Source: Mesorhizobium sp. B2-7-1 (lineage in GTDB: Bacteria > Pseudomonadota > Alphaproteobacteria > Rhizobiales > Rhizobiaceae). Taken from it: a stretch of 56,117 nucleotides of DNA. Position 1 is the first letter of the stretch. Each line of letters begins with the position of its first letter. The stretch spans positions 1 through 56,117 of the forward strand of contig NZ_VFUA01000033.1 of the NCBI RefSeq assembly GCF_006440735.1. Reading direction: 5' to 3'. The notes under the pieces were generated by a model, which was not told the origin of the DNA, did no database searches, and saw nothing but the letters and a program-made list of their open reading frames with translations. The position numbers and the translations under genes are program-made. Positions 26,005 to 33,805 of this stretch are shown here, one piece after another.

Positions 26005-26790
26005 TCACGCGGCCAGCGGCTTGGTCCATAGCCGGCCGAACTCCGGTCGCGGCGTGTCGTCGCCGCAAAGCCGCAGGCAGTTCCAGGCGCTGGCCTGGTT
26101 GCTGGTGACGACCGGACGTCCGATCGCTTCTTCCATGCCTGGGACCGCGAGCGCGGCGCGCAGCGCGGTGCAAGAGACGAACAGCGCATCGGCCTGCGGA
26201 TGCATGACCTTGCGCGCCATCTCGACGAGGGATGCCGGCGTGATCCGCGCCATCTCGCGGTCGTCCTCGAAGCCGAGGCAAGAGAAGCTCTGGATGTCGA
26301 AGCCGTGTGACGCGAAATAGGCGGCCATCGGCCGGCTGGTCTCGACGGTATAGGGGGTCAGGATGCTGATGCGCTTCACCCCAAAAGCGTTGAGCCCGCG
26401 CATGCCGGCCATCGGTGGCGTGACCACCGGGACGCCGGGCTTGGCCGCGTGGATGGCAGCTTCGATCTCGGCATCGCCGATCACCACGGAGGCCGAGGTG
26501 CAGGAGTAGCAGACCGCGTCGAGCGGCTCGTCCGGCAGGATCAGCGCCGCGCCCGCCGAGAGCGACGGCTGCATCTTGCGCAAATTCTCCGGCGTCGTGG
26601 GATTGGCATAAGGAATGCGCGCGACATAGACGCCGATGCGCTCGCTTGCCACCATACGGCGGAAATCCACCTCGCTCGTGTGATCGGTGGCCAGGGCGAT
26701 CAGCCCGACGCGCTTTTGCAGCGGACGCGGGTCCAGCGTGGGGCGCGCCGTTTCGAGGCGGATGTCGGGCAATGGTTTCATGACTTTCAT
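26005..26790 (-). CDS. eutA: Asp/Glu racemase-maleate isomerase-like ectoine utilisation protein
   Basis: A 261-residue protein of the aspartate racemase/arylmalonate decarboxylase/maleate isomerase superfamily. Two catalytic cysteines are visible in AVCYSCTSASVV and ALFVSCTALRA, at the positions expected for the pair. EutA is required for 5-hydroxyectoine use in the clusters where it has been studied, possibly as a racemase or epimerase; the reaction is not proven. ATG 26790 overlaps the ehuD stop by ATGA, with ATG 26781 as alternative. It links the transporter genes with the catabolic genes in one operon. Confidence 0.93.
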   Translation of the reverse strand: MKVMKPLPDIRLETARPTLDPRPLQKRVGLIALATDHTSEVDFRRMVASERIGVYVARIPYANPTTPENLRKMQPSLSAGAALILPDEPLDAVCYSCTSASVVIGDAEIEAAIHAAKPGVPVVTPPMAGMRGLNAFGVKRISILTPYTVETSRPMAAYFASHGFDIQSFSCLGFEDDREMARITPASLVEMARKVMHPQADALFVSCTALRAALAVPGMEEAIGRPVVTSNQASAWNCLRLCGDDTPRPEFGRLWTKPLAA

Positions 26791-27446
26791 CTTTCGATCC
26801 TGCCGTAGCGGTGCTCCAGCCAGCGTAAGAGCACGACGGAGCAGAGGCTGATGACGAGGAAGAAGGCGCCGACCAGCGTCATCGGTTCGATATAGCGGTA
26901 ATAGGTGTTGGCGACGCTCTTGGCCTGGTTCATCAACTCCAGCACTGTGATCGCCGAAAGCAGCGGCGTCTCCTTGAACATGGCGATGAAATAGTTGGCC
27001 AAGGCCGGGATCATCGGCGGGATCGCCTGCGGCAGGATAATATGCGTCCAGGTGTGGCGGCCGCTCAGATTGCAGGCCTTGGCCGCCTCCCACTGGCCGC
27101 GCGGCACATTGTCGATGCCGGCGCGGTAGACCTCGGCCGTGTAGGTGCCGTAGTGCAGGCCAAGCCCGATCACGCCCGCCACCAGCGGCGGCAAAAGGAT
27201 GCCGATATCGGGCAGCACGTAGAAGATGAAATAGAGCTGCACCAGGAGCGGTGTGCCACGGATGAACTCGGCGAACCAGCCGACGCCGCGCGCGACGATC
27301 CGGTTCTCCGAGCGCCGCGCCAGCGCGATCCCAAGACCGACGATCGCCGCCAGGACGGAACCCAGAATGGTTGCCAGGATGGTGATCTTCACGCCCTGGA
27401 TCAGGGTCGGCATGATCTCCCAGACGAAGTTCCAATCCCAATCCAT
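26787..27446 (-). CDS. ehuD: Ectoine/hydroxyectoine ABC transporter permease
   Basis: A 219-residue permease of the polar amino acid transporter family with about five transmembrane helices. The ATPase-contact EAA loop is visible as QWEAAKACNLSGRHTWTHIILPQ. ATG 27446 begins at MDWDWNFVWEIMPTL; the longer open frame to 27518 runs into ehuC and was rejected. Paired with EhuC it forms the membrane channel of the Ehu importer. It overlaps eutA downstream and lies 16 bp after ehuC. Confidence 0.94.
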   Translation of the reverse strand: MDWDWNFVWEIMPTLIQGVKITILATILGSVLAAIVGLGIALARRSENRIVARGVGWFAEFIRGTPLLVQLYFIFYVLPDIGILLPPLVAGVIGLGLHYGTYTAEVYRAGIDNVPRGQWEAAKACNLSGRHTWTHIILPQAIPPMIPALANYFIAMFKETPLLSAITVLELMNQAKSVANTYYRYIEPMTLVGAFFLVISLCSVVLLRWLEHRYGRIER

Positions 27447-27462
27447 TATCTGGCCCAATCCA

Positions 27463-28113
27463 TCAGACGCGCACTCCGTCGAGGCCGCGCGCCATGCGGC
27501 GCTCCAGCGTGCGAACACCCCAGGAGATGATCAGCGCAAGGGCGAAATAGATGACCAGCACCGAGACGAAGGGCATCAGCGTGCTGCCGGTCTGCGAGCG
27601 CACCACCTGCGCCTGGAAGGTCAGGTCGGCGAGTGAGATCAGCGACACGACCGAGGTCGCCTTGAGCAGCTCGATCGCGTTGTTGCCGAAGGTCGGCAGC
27701 ATGACCAGCAGCGCCTGCGGCAGGATCACGTGGCGCATGCCTTGCCAGCGGCCGAGATTGAGCGCCGTGCAGGCCTCGTATTGCTCGCGGCCGACCGACA
27801 GGATGGCGCCGCGCACGACTTCCGCCGCGTACGCGCCGACATTCAAGCCCAGCGCCAGCACGCCGGCCTGCAAGGGCGTCAGCGACAGGCCGGCGAAAGG
27901 CAGCACGAAATAGACCCAGAACAGCTGCACGAAGATCGAGGTGCCGCGGAAGAATTCGATGTAGACCGTAGCGATCGCGCGCAGGATGAAGAAGCGCGAC
28001 ACGCGCCCCATGCCGGCAAGGAAGGCCATGATCAGCGCAAGCACCGACCCCATCAGCGTCAGCTCGATGGTGACAAGCGCTCCTTGCAATATCAGGCCGA
28101 GATAGCCGGTCAT
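27463..28113 (-). CDS. ehuC: Ectoine/hydroxyectoine ABC transporter permease
   Basis: A 216-residue polar amino acid-type permease with about five transmembrane helices. The EAA loop reads QYEACTALNLGRWQGMRHVILPQ. ATG 28113 (MTGYLGLILQG) was chosen because the upstream part of the open frame covers an intergenic repeat element. It is separated from ehuB by 204 bp holding two palindromes, which may change how strongly ehuC and later genes are expressed relative to ehuB. Confidence 0.93.
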   Translation of the reverse strand: MTGYLGLILQGALVTIELTLMGSVLALIMAFLAGMGRVSRFFILRAIATVYIEFFRGTSIFVQLFWVYFVLPFAGLSLTPLQAGVLALGLNVGAYAAEVVRGAILSVGREQYEACTALNLGRWQGMRHVILPQALLVMLPTFGNNAIELLKATSVVSLISLADLTFQAQVVRSQTGSTLMPFVSVLVIYFALALIISWGVRTLERRMARGLDGVRV

Positions 28114-28169
28114 TTGGGTGTAAAATTTCCTATCGTTTGCGGTCGTGCGGGGCAGCCGCGACAAGTCCG

Positions 28170-28303
28170 TTCTCCCCGTGCACGGGGAGAAGATGCCGAT
28201 TCGCCCTTCGTAGGCAGACGAGGGGCAGCGCGAACCTTGAAATGCTGGCGCCGCCACTCATCCGGCTCTTGGAGCCACCTTCTCCCCGTGAACGGGGAGA
28301 AGG
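28170..28303. repeat. Paired intergenic palindromes (RIME-like) inside the ehu operon
   Basis: Two nearly identical palindromes lie about 110 bp apart between ehuB and ehuC. The first (28170-28191) is the exact self-complement TTCTCCCCGTG with its mirror. The second (28278-28303) is CCTTCTCCCCGTG followed by AACGGGGAGAAGG. Elements of this sequence are very common between genes in Mesorhizobium and other rhizobia and resemble the RIME/BIME class. They lie within the presumed ehu transcript, so they would form RNA hairpins between ehuB and ehuC. Confidence 0.75.
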
Positions 28304-28317
28304 AAGAAAGCCGCGCC

Positions 28318-29169
28318 TTACTTCGCCGAGCAGAGCTTCTCGCGCGTCGTCGACATCGCGGCCGCGGCCGAGAAGCCGTAGGGCTCGATGATCTTGGCGA
28401 ACTCGCCGGACTTCTTCATCTTGGCGAGCTCGACGTCATAGGCGTCGCGCAGGGCCTCGTCGCCCTTCTTGAAGGCGGCGCCGTCGCAATAGACAGGAGC
28501 GCCGACCACCGGGGCAATGACGTCGAGGTTAGGGTCGTTGGCCTTCTTGACCAGATCGTTGATCGAGAGCACCGGCAGCGAATAGGCGTCGATGCGGCCG
28601 TCCTGCACCATCTTCAGGCCGCTCTGGCCGTCCGGCACGACGATGACGCGGTCGCGCGGCACGCCGGCATTCAGCGCCAGCTTCTCCTCGGTGCCGCCGC
28701 CAGGCGCGCCGACAGTCGCGGAAGCGTCCTTGGCGATGTCCTCATAGCTCTTGAAGCCCTTCGGGTTGCCCTTCTTCACCAAGAGCGCCTCGGCATCGCA
28801 AAGCACAGGCTCGGAATAGGCGACCGCCGCGCAGCGCTCCGGCTTCATGAACAGGCCTGCGGTGACGACGTCGAAGCGGCCCGCCTGCAGGCCGGGGATC
28901 ATGGCGCCATATTCGGAGATCGAGGCCACGACATCGGCGACGCCGAGCTTCTTGAAGATTTCGCGCGCCACGTCGGGCGCGGCGCCCGAAACCTTGCCGT
29001 CGGCGGCTACCGCCGTATAGGGCGGCTCGTTGGCGATGGCGAGGCGGGCGAACCCTTGAGCCTTCAACTGCTCGAGCTTGCTATCATCGGCCGAGCCGGC
29101 GCTCGTGGCGGCGAGCACGGCGGTCAGCGCGAGGCCGGCGACGCCAGCCAGAATGCCAAGTTTCTTCAT
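28318..29169 (-). CDS. ehuB: Ectoine/hydroxyectoine-binding protein
   Basis: A 283-residue periplasmic binding protein of the polar amino acid family. A Sec signal (MKKLGILAGVAGLALTAVLA) ends near residue 26. The type-II fold motifs are present: FARLAIANEPPYT, GAAPDVAREIFKKLG, YGAMIPGLQAGRFDVV, and GAPGGGTEEKLAL at the hinge. ATG 29169 is chosen because AAGGAG lies about 10 bases upstream; the frame also opens with TTG at 29178. In Sinorhizobium EhuB binds ectoine and hydroxyectoine. Order and family match that importer. Confidence 0.94.
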   Translation of the reverse strand: MKKLGILAGVAGLALTAVLAATSAGSADDSKLEQLKAQGFARLAIANEPPYTAVAADGKVSGAAPDVAREIFKKLGVADVVASISEYGAMIPGLQAGRFDVVTAGLFMKPERCAAVAYSEPVLCDAEALLVKKGNPKGFKSYEDIAKDASATVGAPGGGTEEKLALNAGVPRDRVIVVPDGQSGLKMVQDGRIDAYSLPVLSINDLVKKANDPNLDVIAPVVGAPVYCDGAAFKKGDEALRDAYDVELAKMKKSGEFAKIIEPYGFSAAAAMSTTREKLCSAK

Positions 29170-29263
29170 TGTTCCCAACTCCTTGTTTCTGTTCTTGGTT
29201 TGCTTGGTTTCGCGGCGGCTCTCGTCGCCTCGGGACGGCTTGCGCCGCCCGTTTGCATTGCGG

Positions 29264-30049
29264 TCAGACGCGATGTCCGGCCGCGATGATCTTCTTCAGG
29301 AAGCTCTGCGTTCTTTCCTGTTTGGGATGACGGAAAATCTCATCGGGCTTGCCTTCCTCGACGATCCGTCCGCGGTCGAAGAACAGCACGCGGTCGGCGA
29401 AGTCGTGGGCGAAACCCATCTCGTGGGTGACCAGAAGCATCGTCATGTCGGTCTCGGCTGCGAGCTTGCGCATGACGTTGAGTACTTCCTCGACGAGCTC
29501 GGGATCGAGCGCCGAGGTGACCTCGTCGAACAGCATGATCTTGGGCGACAGCGCCAGCGCCCTTGCGATCGCCACGCGCTGCTTCTGCCCGCCGGAAAGC
29601 TGCGCCGGCATCGCTTTTGCCTTGTCGGCGAGGCCGACCATGTCGAGCAATTCCATCGCCCGCTTCTCGGCGGCGGCGCGCGCGACGCCCTTTGTCAGCA
29701 TCGGCGCCAGGGTGACGTTGTCCATAACGCATTTGTGCGGAAACAGATTGAAGAGCTGGAAGACCATGCCGATCTTCTGGCGCATCCTGGCCAGATGTCG
29801 CTCGTCGGCCGCCAGCAGCTGGCCGTTGCGCTCCATATGGTAGAGCTGCTCGCCGTCGACCTGGATGTGGCCGCCGTCGATCTTTTCCAGCGTCATCAGG
29901 ATGCGCAGGATCGTCGTCTTGCCGGATCCGGAAGGGCCGATCAGCGCCAGCTTCTCGCCCGGCATCACCTGCATCGACAGGCCGTCCAGCACCTTGAAGG
30001 CGCCGAAGCTCTTCGAAATCGCATCAACCTTGATGATGGGCGTGGGCAA
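29264..30049 (-). CDS. ehuA: Ectoine/hydroxyectoine ABC transporter ATP-binding protein
   Basis: A 261-residue ABC ATPase of the polar amino acid family. It has Walker [11 protein letters not shown]-loop [11 protein letters not shown], signature [15 protein letters not shown], Walker [13 protein letters not shown] and the switch histidine in LLVTHEM. The start is TTG 30049: the only nearby ATG (30054) is out of frame, and GGGGAA precedes TTG at a proper distance. It is the first gene of the importer, with enuR upstream on the same strand and 136 bp of regulatory DNA between. Confidence 0.94.
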   Translation of the reverse strand: MPTPIIKVDAISKSFGAFKVLDGLSMQVMPGEKLALIGPSGSGKTTILRILMTLEKIDGGHIQVDGEQLYHMERNGQLLAADERHLARMRQKIGMVFQLFNLFPHKCVMDNVTLAPMLTKGVARAAAEKRAMELLDMVGLADKAKAMPAQLSGGQKQRVAIARALALSPKIMLFDEVTSALDPELVEEVLNVMRKLAAETDMTMLLVTHEMGFAHDFADRVLFFDRGRIVEEGKPDEIFRHPKQERTQSFLKKIIAAGHRV

Positions 30050-30185
30050 TCCATTTCCCCGTTCTGGAGAAGCCTATGCCCTTAACGATGCGAAACGCGC
30101 CAAATCATGTCAATTGGGAAAATAATATCATGACAATATTTCCGGAGCGGCACAATTTCAGGGCAATCTGAGCTTCATTTGTGCA
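30050..30185. promoter_or_regulatory. Control region upstream of ehuA with paired direct repeats
   Basis: This gap between enuR and ehuA is much richer in A and T than its surroundings. It holds a direct repeat ATCATGTCAAT (30104-30114) and ATCATGACAAT (30127-30137), 10 of 11 identical, starting 23 bp apart. TGTCAATTG at 30108-30116 recurs, in the opposite orientation, in the enuR/doeX divergent promoter. MocR-type regulators such as EnuR often bind direct repeats, so this is the most likely EnuR operator of the ehu-eut-doe operon. Confidence 0.55.
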
Positions 30186-31571
30186 TCAGATGGCGAGCAG
30201 GAGATGCTCCGGGTCGCCGAGCAGCAGCTTGGCGACAACGCTCAGGCCCGCGCGCAGTTCCCCCTCGGTCGTCGATCCGAGCGAGATGCGCACGGCCGGA
30301 CGCCAGGGCGTGTCGGCGATGCGGAACGAGGTGCCTGGCGCGATTGCCACCCCGCGCAGCCGCGCCTGCGAGACAAAGCTCTCCTCGGCGCGGTCGCCCG
30401 GCAGTTCGAGCCACAGATGCAGCCCGTCGCGATGGACGCGGTAGTCGACGCCCGTAAGCATTTCGGCGGCAATCTCCTGGCGCCGCTTCAACGCCTGGCG
30501 CTGCCAGTTGACCAGTTCCATCGCCGTGCCGTCATTCACCCAGCGCGTGGCGATCTCCGCCACCATCGGTGTCGCCATCCAGTTCGAGACGAGGTGGCGG
30601 TTGGCGACGGCGGCCACATAACGGTCCGGCACCGCGAGATAACCGATGCGCAGCCCGGGCACGGTGATCTTGGTGAAGGACGTGACGTAGAGCGTCCGCT
30701 CTGGCGCAAAGGCGGCAACCGCGGCCGGCCGGCCTTCCACCAGCGGGCCGAGCACGTCGTTCTCGATGATGGCGATGTCGTGCTTGCGGGCAACCGCGGC
30801 GATCTGCTCGCGACGCGTGGCGTCCATCAAGGTCGCCGTCGGATTGATCACCGAGGGCTGGACGAACACGGCGCGGATGTCCGATAGGCGGCAGGCCTCG
30901 TCGAGCGCTTCGGGAATCAGCCCGTTGCCGTCGATCGGCAGGCCCTCGAGGTTGAAGCCGAGATAGCGCGCAAGCGGGATCAGCGTGTGGTGGCCGATCG
31001 CCTCCGTGGCGACCGTCGAGCCGGGCGGCGCCACGCTCATCAGCGCCACCGTCATGCCGGCGGTGGCGCCATTGGTCAGGCTGATATTCTGCGGCGACGC
31101 TTCGAGGCCGCAGAGCTTCAGCCATTCGACCGCGACCGCGCGGTGGCGCGGGAACACCATGTTCGGCCGGAACGACAGCGCCGAGCTCGACGGCAGGTTC
31201 TCGGCCAGCCACCCCAGCGCCTGCTTCAATTTCTCCAGATGCATCGGCTCGCAGACCGGCTTCAGGATCGAGAGGTCGATGACTTCGCCCAGCCGCTCCG
31301 GGATATAGGGTGGCTCCGGTTCCCGGCGCTGCGTCTGCACGAAGCTGCCGCGGCCGACCTCGCCGGAAATCAGCCCGCGGCGGATCAGTTCCTCATAGGC
31401 GCGGCTGACGGTCTGCACCGAAAGCTTCAGATCATCCGCCAGCCGGCGATGCGTAGGCAGTCGCGTGCCGTTGGCCAGCCGACCATCATGGATGGCGCGC
31501 GCGAACTGGTCGGCCAGCGAGAGATAGGCTGGCCGGCGGATGAGAGCAGGATCTGGCTGCCACAATGTCAT
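30186..31571 (-). CDS. enuR: MocR/GntR-type PLP-binding regulator of ectoine catabolism
   Basis: A 461-residue MocR-family regulator. A GntR winged helix (residues 10-80, with LPTHRRLADDLKLSVQTVSRAYEEL) is joined to a class-I aminotransferase fold (100-461). The lysine expected to hold PLP is K301 in VTSFTKITVPGLRIGYLAVP. In ectoine users EnuR represses the uptake and breakdown genes and is relieved when the cofactor reacts with diaminobutyrate-type intermediates. It lies upstream of ehuA on the same strand and is divergent from the DoeX-type gene. ATG 31571 is the only good start. Naming rests on family plus locus. Confidence 0.93.
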   Translation of the reverse strand: MTLWQPDPALIRRPAYLSLADQFARAIHDGRLANGTRLPTHRRLADDLKLSVQTVSRAYEELIRRGLISGEVGRGSFVQTQRREPEPPYIPERLGEVIDLSILKPVCEPMHLEKLKQALGWLAENLPSSSALSFRPNMVFPRHRAVAVEWLKLCGLEASPQNISLTNGATAGMTVALMSVAPPGSTVATEAIGHHTLIPLARYLGFNLEGLPIDGNGLIPEALDEACRLSDIRAVFVQPSVINPTATLMDATRREQIAAVARKHDIAIIENDVLGPLVEGRPAAVAAFAPERTLYVTSFTKITVPGLRIGYLAVPDRYVAAVANRHLVSNWMATPMVAEIATRWVNDGTAMELVNWQRQALKRRQEIAAEMLTGVDYRVHRDGLHLWLELPGDRAEESFVSQARLRGVAIAPGTSFRIADTPWRPAVRISLGSTTEGELRAGLSVVAKLLLGDPEHLLLAI

Positions 31572-31583
31572 GACTTATTAGAG

Positions 31584-31618
31584 ATCGAAATCAGTGCAAT
31601 TGACAATCGAAATAATGC
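31584..31618. promoter_or_regulatory. Direct repeats in the enuR/doeX divergent promoter
   Basis: ATCGAAATCAGTGC (31584-31597) and ATCGAAATAATGC (31606-31618) begin 22 bp apart, about two helical turns. Between them lies CAATTGACA (31597-31605), whose complement TGTCAATTG also occurs in the ehuA control region. The block is only 13 bp from the enuR start and 37 bp from the doeX start, fitting a shared operator for EnuR or DoeX. Confidence 0.5.
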
Positions 31619-31654
31619 ATCGTCATGGTGTCCGCGACGAAAGGCGGATCCCGC

Positions 31655-32146
31655 ATGGCGGCAGCGAAACTCGACCCGATCGACCTCAGGATTCTCGACG
31701 CGATCCAGCGCGACGGGCGCATAACCAAGCTGGCGCTGGCCGAGAAGGTCGGCCTGTCGCCGACCCCATGCTGGATGCGGCTGCGCAAGCTGGAAAAGGC
31801 CGGCATCGTGTCCGGCTATCACGCCGCGATCGCCATGCGCGTTATCGCGCCCGTGGCGACGGTGCTGATGGAGGTGACCCTGGCCAACCACCGCCAGGCG
31901 GATTTCGACCGCTTCGAGCGGGTGGTGCGCGATGTCCCGGAAATCGTCGCCTGCTGGTCGGTCGGCGGCGGCGTCGACTATGTCCTGAAGGTGATGGCGC
32001 GCGACATCGATGCCTATCAGCGGCTGGTCGACAGCCTGCTCGAACGCGAGATCGGCATCGACCGCTACTTCACCTACATCGTCACCAAGACGGTCAAGGA
32101 CGAGACCGCGCTGCCGGTGGCCGACCTTCTGCCGGAGCAACCCTGA
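31655..32146 (+). CDS. doeX: Lrp/AsnC-family regulator of ectoine catabolism (DoeX/AsnC)
   Basis: A 163-residue Lrp/AsnC regulator. The helix-turn-helix is at residues 5-60 (DLRILDAIQRDGRITKLALAEKVGLSPTPCWMRLRKLEKAGIV), and the RAM ligand-binding domain follows, with CWSVGGGVDYVLKVMARDIDAY. Ectoine clusters regularly include such a gene (asnC or doeX), which binds cluster promoters. ATG 31655 follows AAAGG; the frame is open from 31625. It is divergent from enuR and leads the aldehyde dehydrogenase and aminotransferase genes. Confidence 0.9.
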   Translation: MAAAKLDPIDLRILDAIQRDGRITKLALAEKVGLSPTPCWMRLRKLEKAGIVSGYHAAIAMRVIAPVATVLMEVTLANHRQADFDRFERVVRDVPEIVACWSVGGGVDYVLKVMARDIDAYQRLVDSLLEREIGIDRYFTYIVTKTVKDETALPVADLLPEQP

Positions 32147-32149
32147 GGT

Positions 32150-32193
32150 AGAGAGATTGTCTGCGACGAGCGGCCAATAGAGACAATCTCTCT
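32150..32193. promoter_or_regulatory. 13-bp inverted repeat upstream of the aldehyde dehydrogenase gene
   Basis: The arms AGAGAGATTGTCT (32150-32162) and AGACAATCTCTCT (32181-32193) are exact complements around an 18-base spacer. The element begins 3 bp after the doeX stop and ends 85 bp before the next start. It may be an intrinsic hairpin that ends or attenuates the doeX transcript, or a two-site operator for DoeX. No T tract follows. Confidence 0.55.
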
Positions 32194-32277
32194 CTGTCGG
32201 CTTGCCGAAATAGCCTCTTTGTCTTCATCACGAGACTAGCCTCTCCCTATCGCCTTCGGCACCGGGAGACCTGACGG

Positions 32278-33771
32278 ATGTCCGCGCATTTTGCCCGTAC
32301 TAACCACCATGAAGCGCTTGATCGCCTCGCCGATCGCCGGCTGCTGCGCGCGCTCGCCTATGTCGACGGCCATTGGACGGCGAGCGAAGCGGCGGCAAGT
32401 TTTGAGGTCACCGATCCGGCAACCGGCGCTACCGTCGCCTTCGTGGCGGCACTCGATACCGCCCAGACGACGAAAGCGATCAATGCCGCGTCCCGCGCGT
32501 TTCCCGCTTGGCGGGCGTTGTTGCCGCAGGAACGCTCGAAAACCTTGCGAAAATGGTTCGATCTGATCATCGCCGCCAAGGACGACTTGGCGCTGCTGAT
32601 GACGCTGGAACAGGGCAAGCCGCTGAAGGAATCGCTGGGCGAGATCGACTACGCCGCTTCTTTCGTCGAATGGTATGCCGAGGAAGCAAAACGCCTCAAC
32701 GCCGAAAGCGTCACCAGCCATTTGCCGAATGCCGAGATGTCGGTGCGCCGCGAGCCGCTCGGCGTGGTCGGCGTCGTCACGCCCTGGAACTTTCCGTCGG
32801 CTATGCTCACCCGCAAGGCCGCTGCGGCATTGGCCGCCGGCTGCACGGTGGTGGCGCATCCGTCCTCCGAAACGCCGCTCTCGGCTTTGGCGCTGGCCGA
32901 GCTTGGCGAGCGCGCCGGGCTGCCGGCCGGCGTCTTCAATGTCATCACCGGCGACGCGCGCACCATCGTTGGCGCGATGTGCGCCGACGCCAGGGTCCGC
33001 GCCATGAGCTTCACAGGCTCGACCGAAGTCGGCCGCCTGCTCGCCGCGCAGAGCGCTTCGACGATGAAGCGGCTGGTGATGGAACTCGGCGGCCACGCGC
33101 CGCTGATCGTCTTCGACGACGCAGACATCGACAAAGCGGTGGCGATCGCGCTCGACGCCAAATTCGCCACTTCCGGCCAGGATTGCCTCGCCGCCAACCG
33201 CATCTATGTGCAGCGGCCGATCTACGACCGCTTCTGCGCCGCCTTCGCGCGCCGCATCGAGCAGCTCCGCGTCGGCAACGGTCTATCCACCGACGCCGAG
33301 ATCGGGCCGCTGATGCATGAGCGGGCAGTGAAGAAGGTCGAGGAGCAAGTCGCGGATGCGCTCACGCATGGCGCGCGCTGCCTCGTGGGCGGCAAGCGTC
33401 ACGCAGCCGGCCCGCTGTTTTACCAGCCGACGCTGCTCGTCGATGTGCCGGACGAAGCGCTGATCATGCATGAGGAAACGTTTGGCCCGGTCGCCGCCGT
33501 GGCGCCGTTCGACGGCGAGGCGGAAGTCGTCGCCCGCGCCAACGCCACCGAATACGGCCTGGTCGCCTATGTCGTCACCGAGAACGGCGCCAGGCAGGCG
33601 CGCATGGGCCGCGCCCTTGAGTACGGCATGGTCGCGATCAACCGCGTAAAAATCACCGGCGCGCCGATTCCGTTCGGCGGCGTCAAGCAGTCCGGCATCG
33701 GCAGCGAAGGCTCGCGCCACGGACTCGAAGCCTTTACGGACCTCAAATACCTCTGCCTCGATGTAGCGTAA
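32278..33771 (+). CDS. ssd: NAD(P)-dependent aldehyde dehydrogenase of the ectoine locus (Ssd/DoeC role)
   Basis: A 497-residue aldehyde dehydrogenase of the succinate-semialdehyde dehydrogenase group. Catalytic residues are N171 (PWNF), E269 (MELGGHAP) and C303 (GQDC). In ectoine breakdown it is expected to oxidise aspartate semialdehyde, made by the aminotransferase next door, to aspartate. One oddity: the cofactor-binding K-P-[AS] motif reads V-V-A-H-P-S-S (residues 191-197), with His in place of the usual Lys, which may affect NAD/NADP preference. ATG 32278 follows GGGAG. The aminotransferase follows after 34 bp. Confidence 0.9.
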   Translation: MSAHFARTNHHEALDRLADRRLLRALAYVDGHWTASEAAASFEVTDPATGATVAFVAALDTAQTTKAINAASRAFPAWRALLPQERSKTLRKWFDLIIAAKDDLALLMTLEQGKPLKESLGEIDYAASFVEWYAEEAKRLNAESVTSHLPNAEMSVRREPLGVVGVVTPWNFPSAMLTRKAAAALAAGCTVVAHPSSETPLSALALAELGERAGLPAGVFNVITGDARTIVGAMCADARVRAMSFTGSTEVGRLLAAQSASTMKRLVMELGGHAPLIVFDDADIDKAVAIALDAKFATSGQDCLAANRIYVQRPIYDRFCAAFARRIEQLRVGNGLSTDAEIGPLMHERAVKKVEEQVADALTHGARCLVGGKRHAAGPLFYQPTLLVDVPDEALIMHEETFGPVAAVAPFDGEAEVVARANATEYGLVAYVVTENGARQARMGRALEYGMVAINRVKITGAPIPFGGVKQSGIGSEGSRHGLEAFTDLKYLCLDVA

Positions 33772-33805
33772 GCTACGCAGGCCTCATTCTCGTCAGGAGT
33801 CAAAA

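Noticed and set aside
27730..29289. 519-residue plus-strand open frame
   Set aside because: It is antisense to ehuC and ehuB and crosses the intergenic palindromes; no recognisable domain.
31567..31574. Palindrome GTCATGAC at the enuR start
   Set aside because: It is formed by the start codon and three bases either side; eight bases are too short to claim as an operator.
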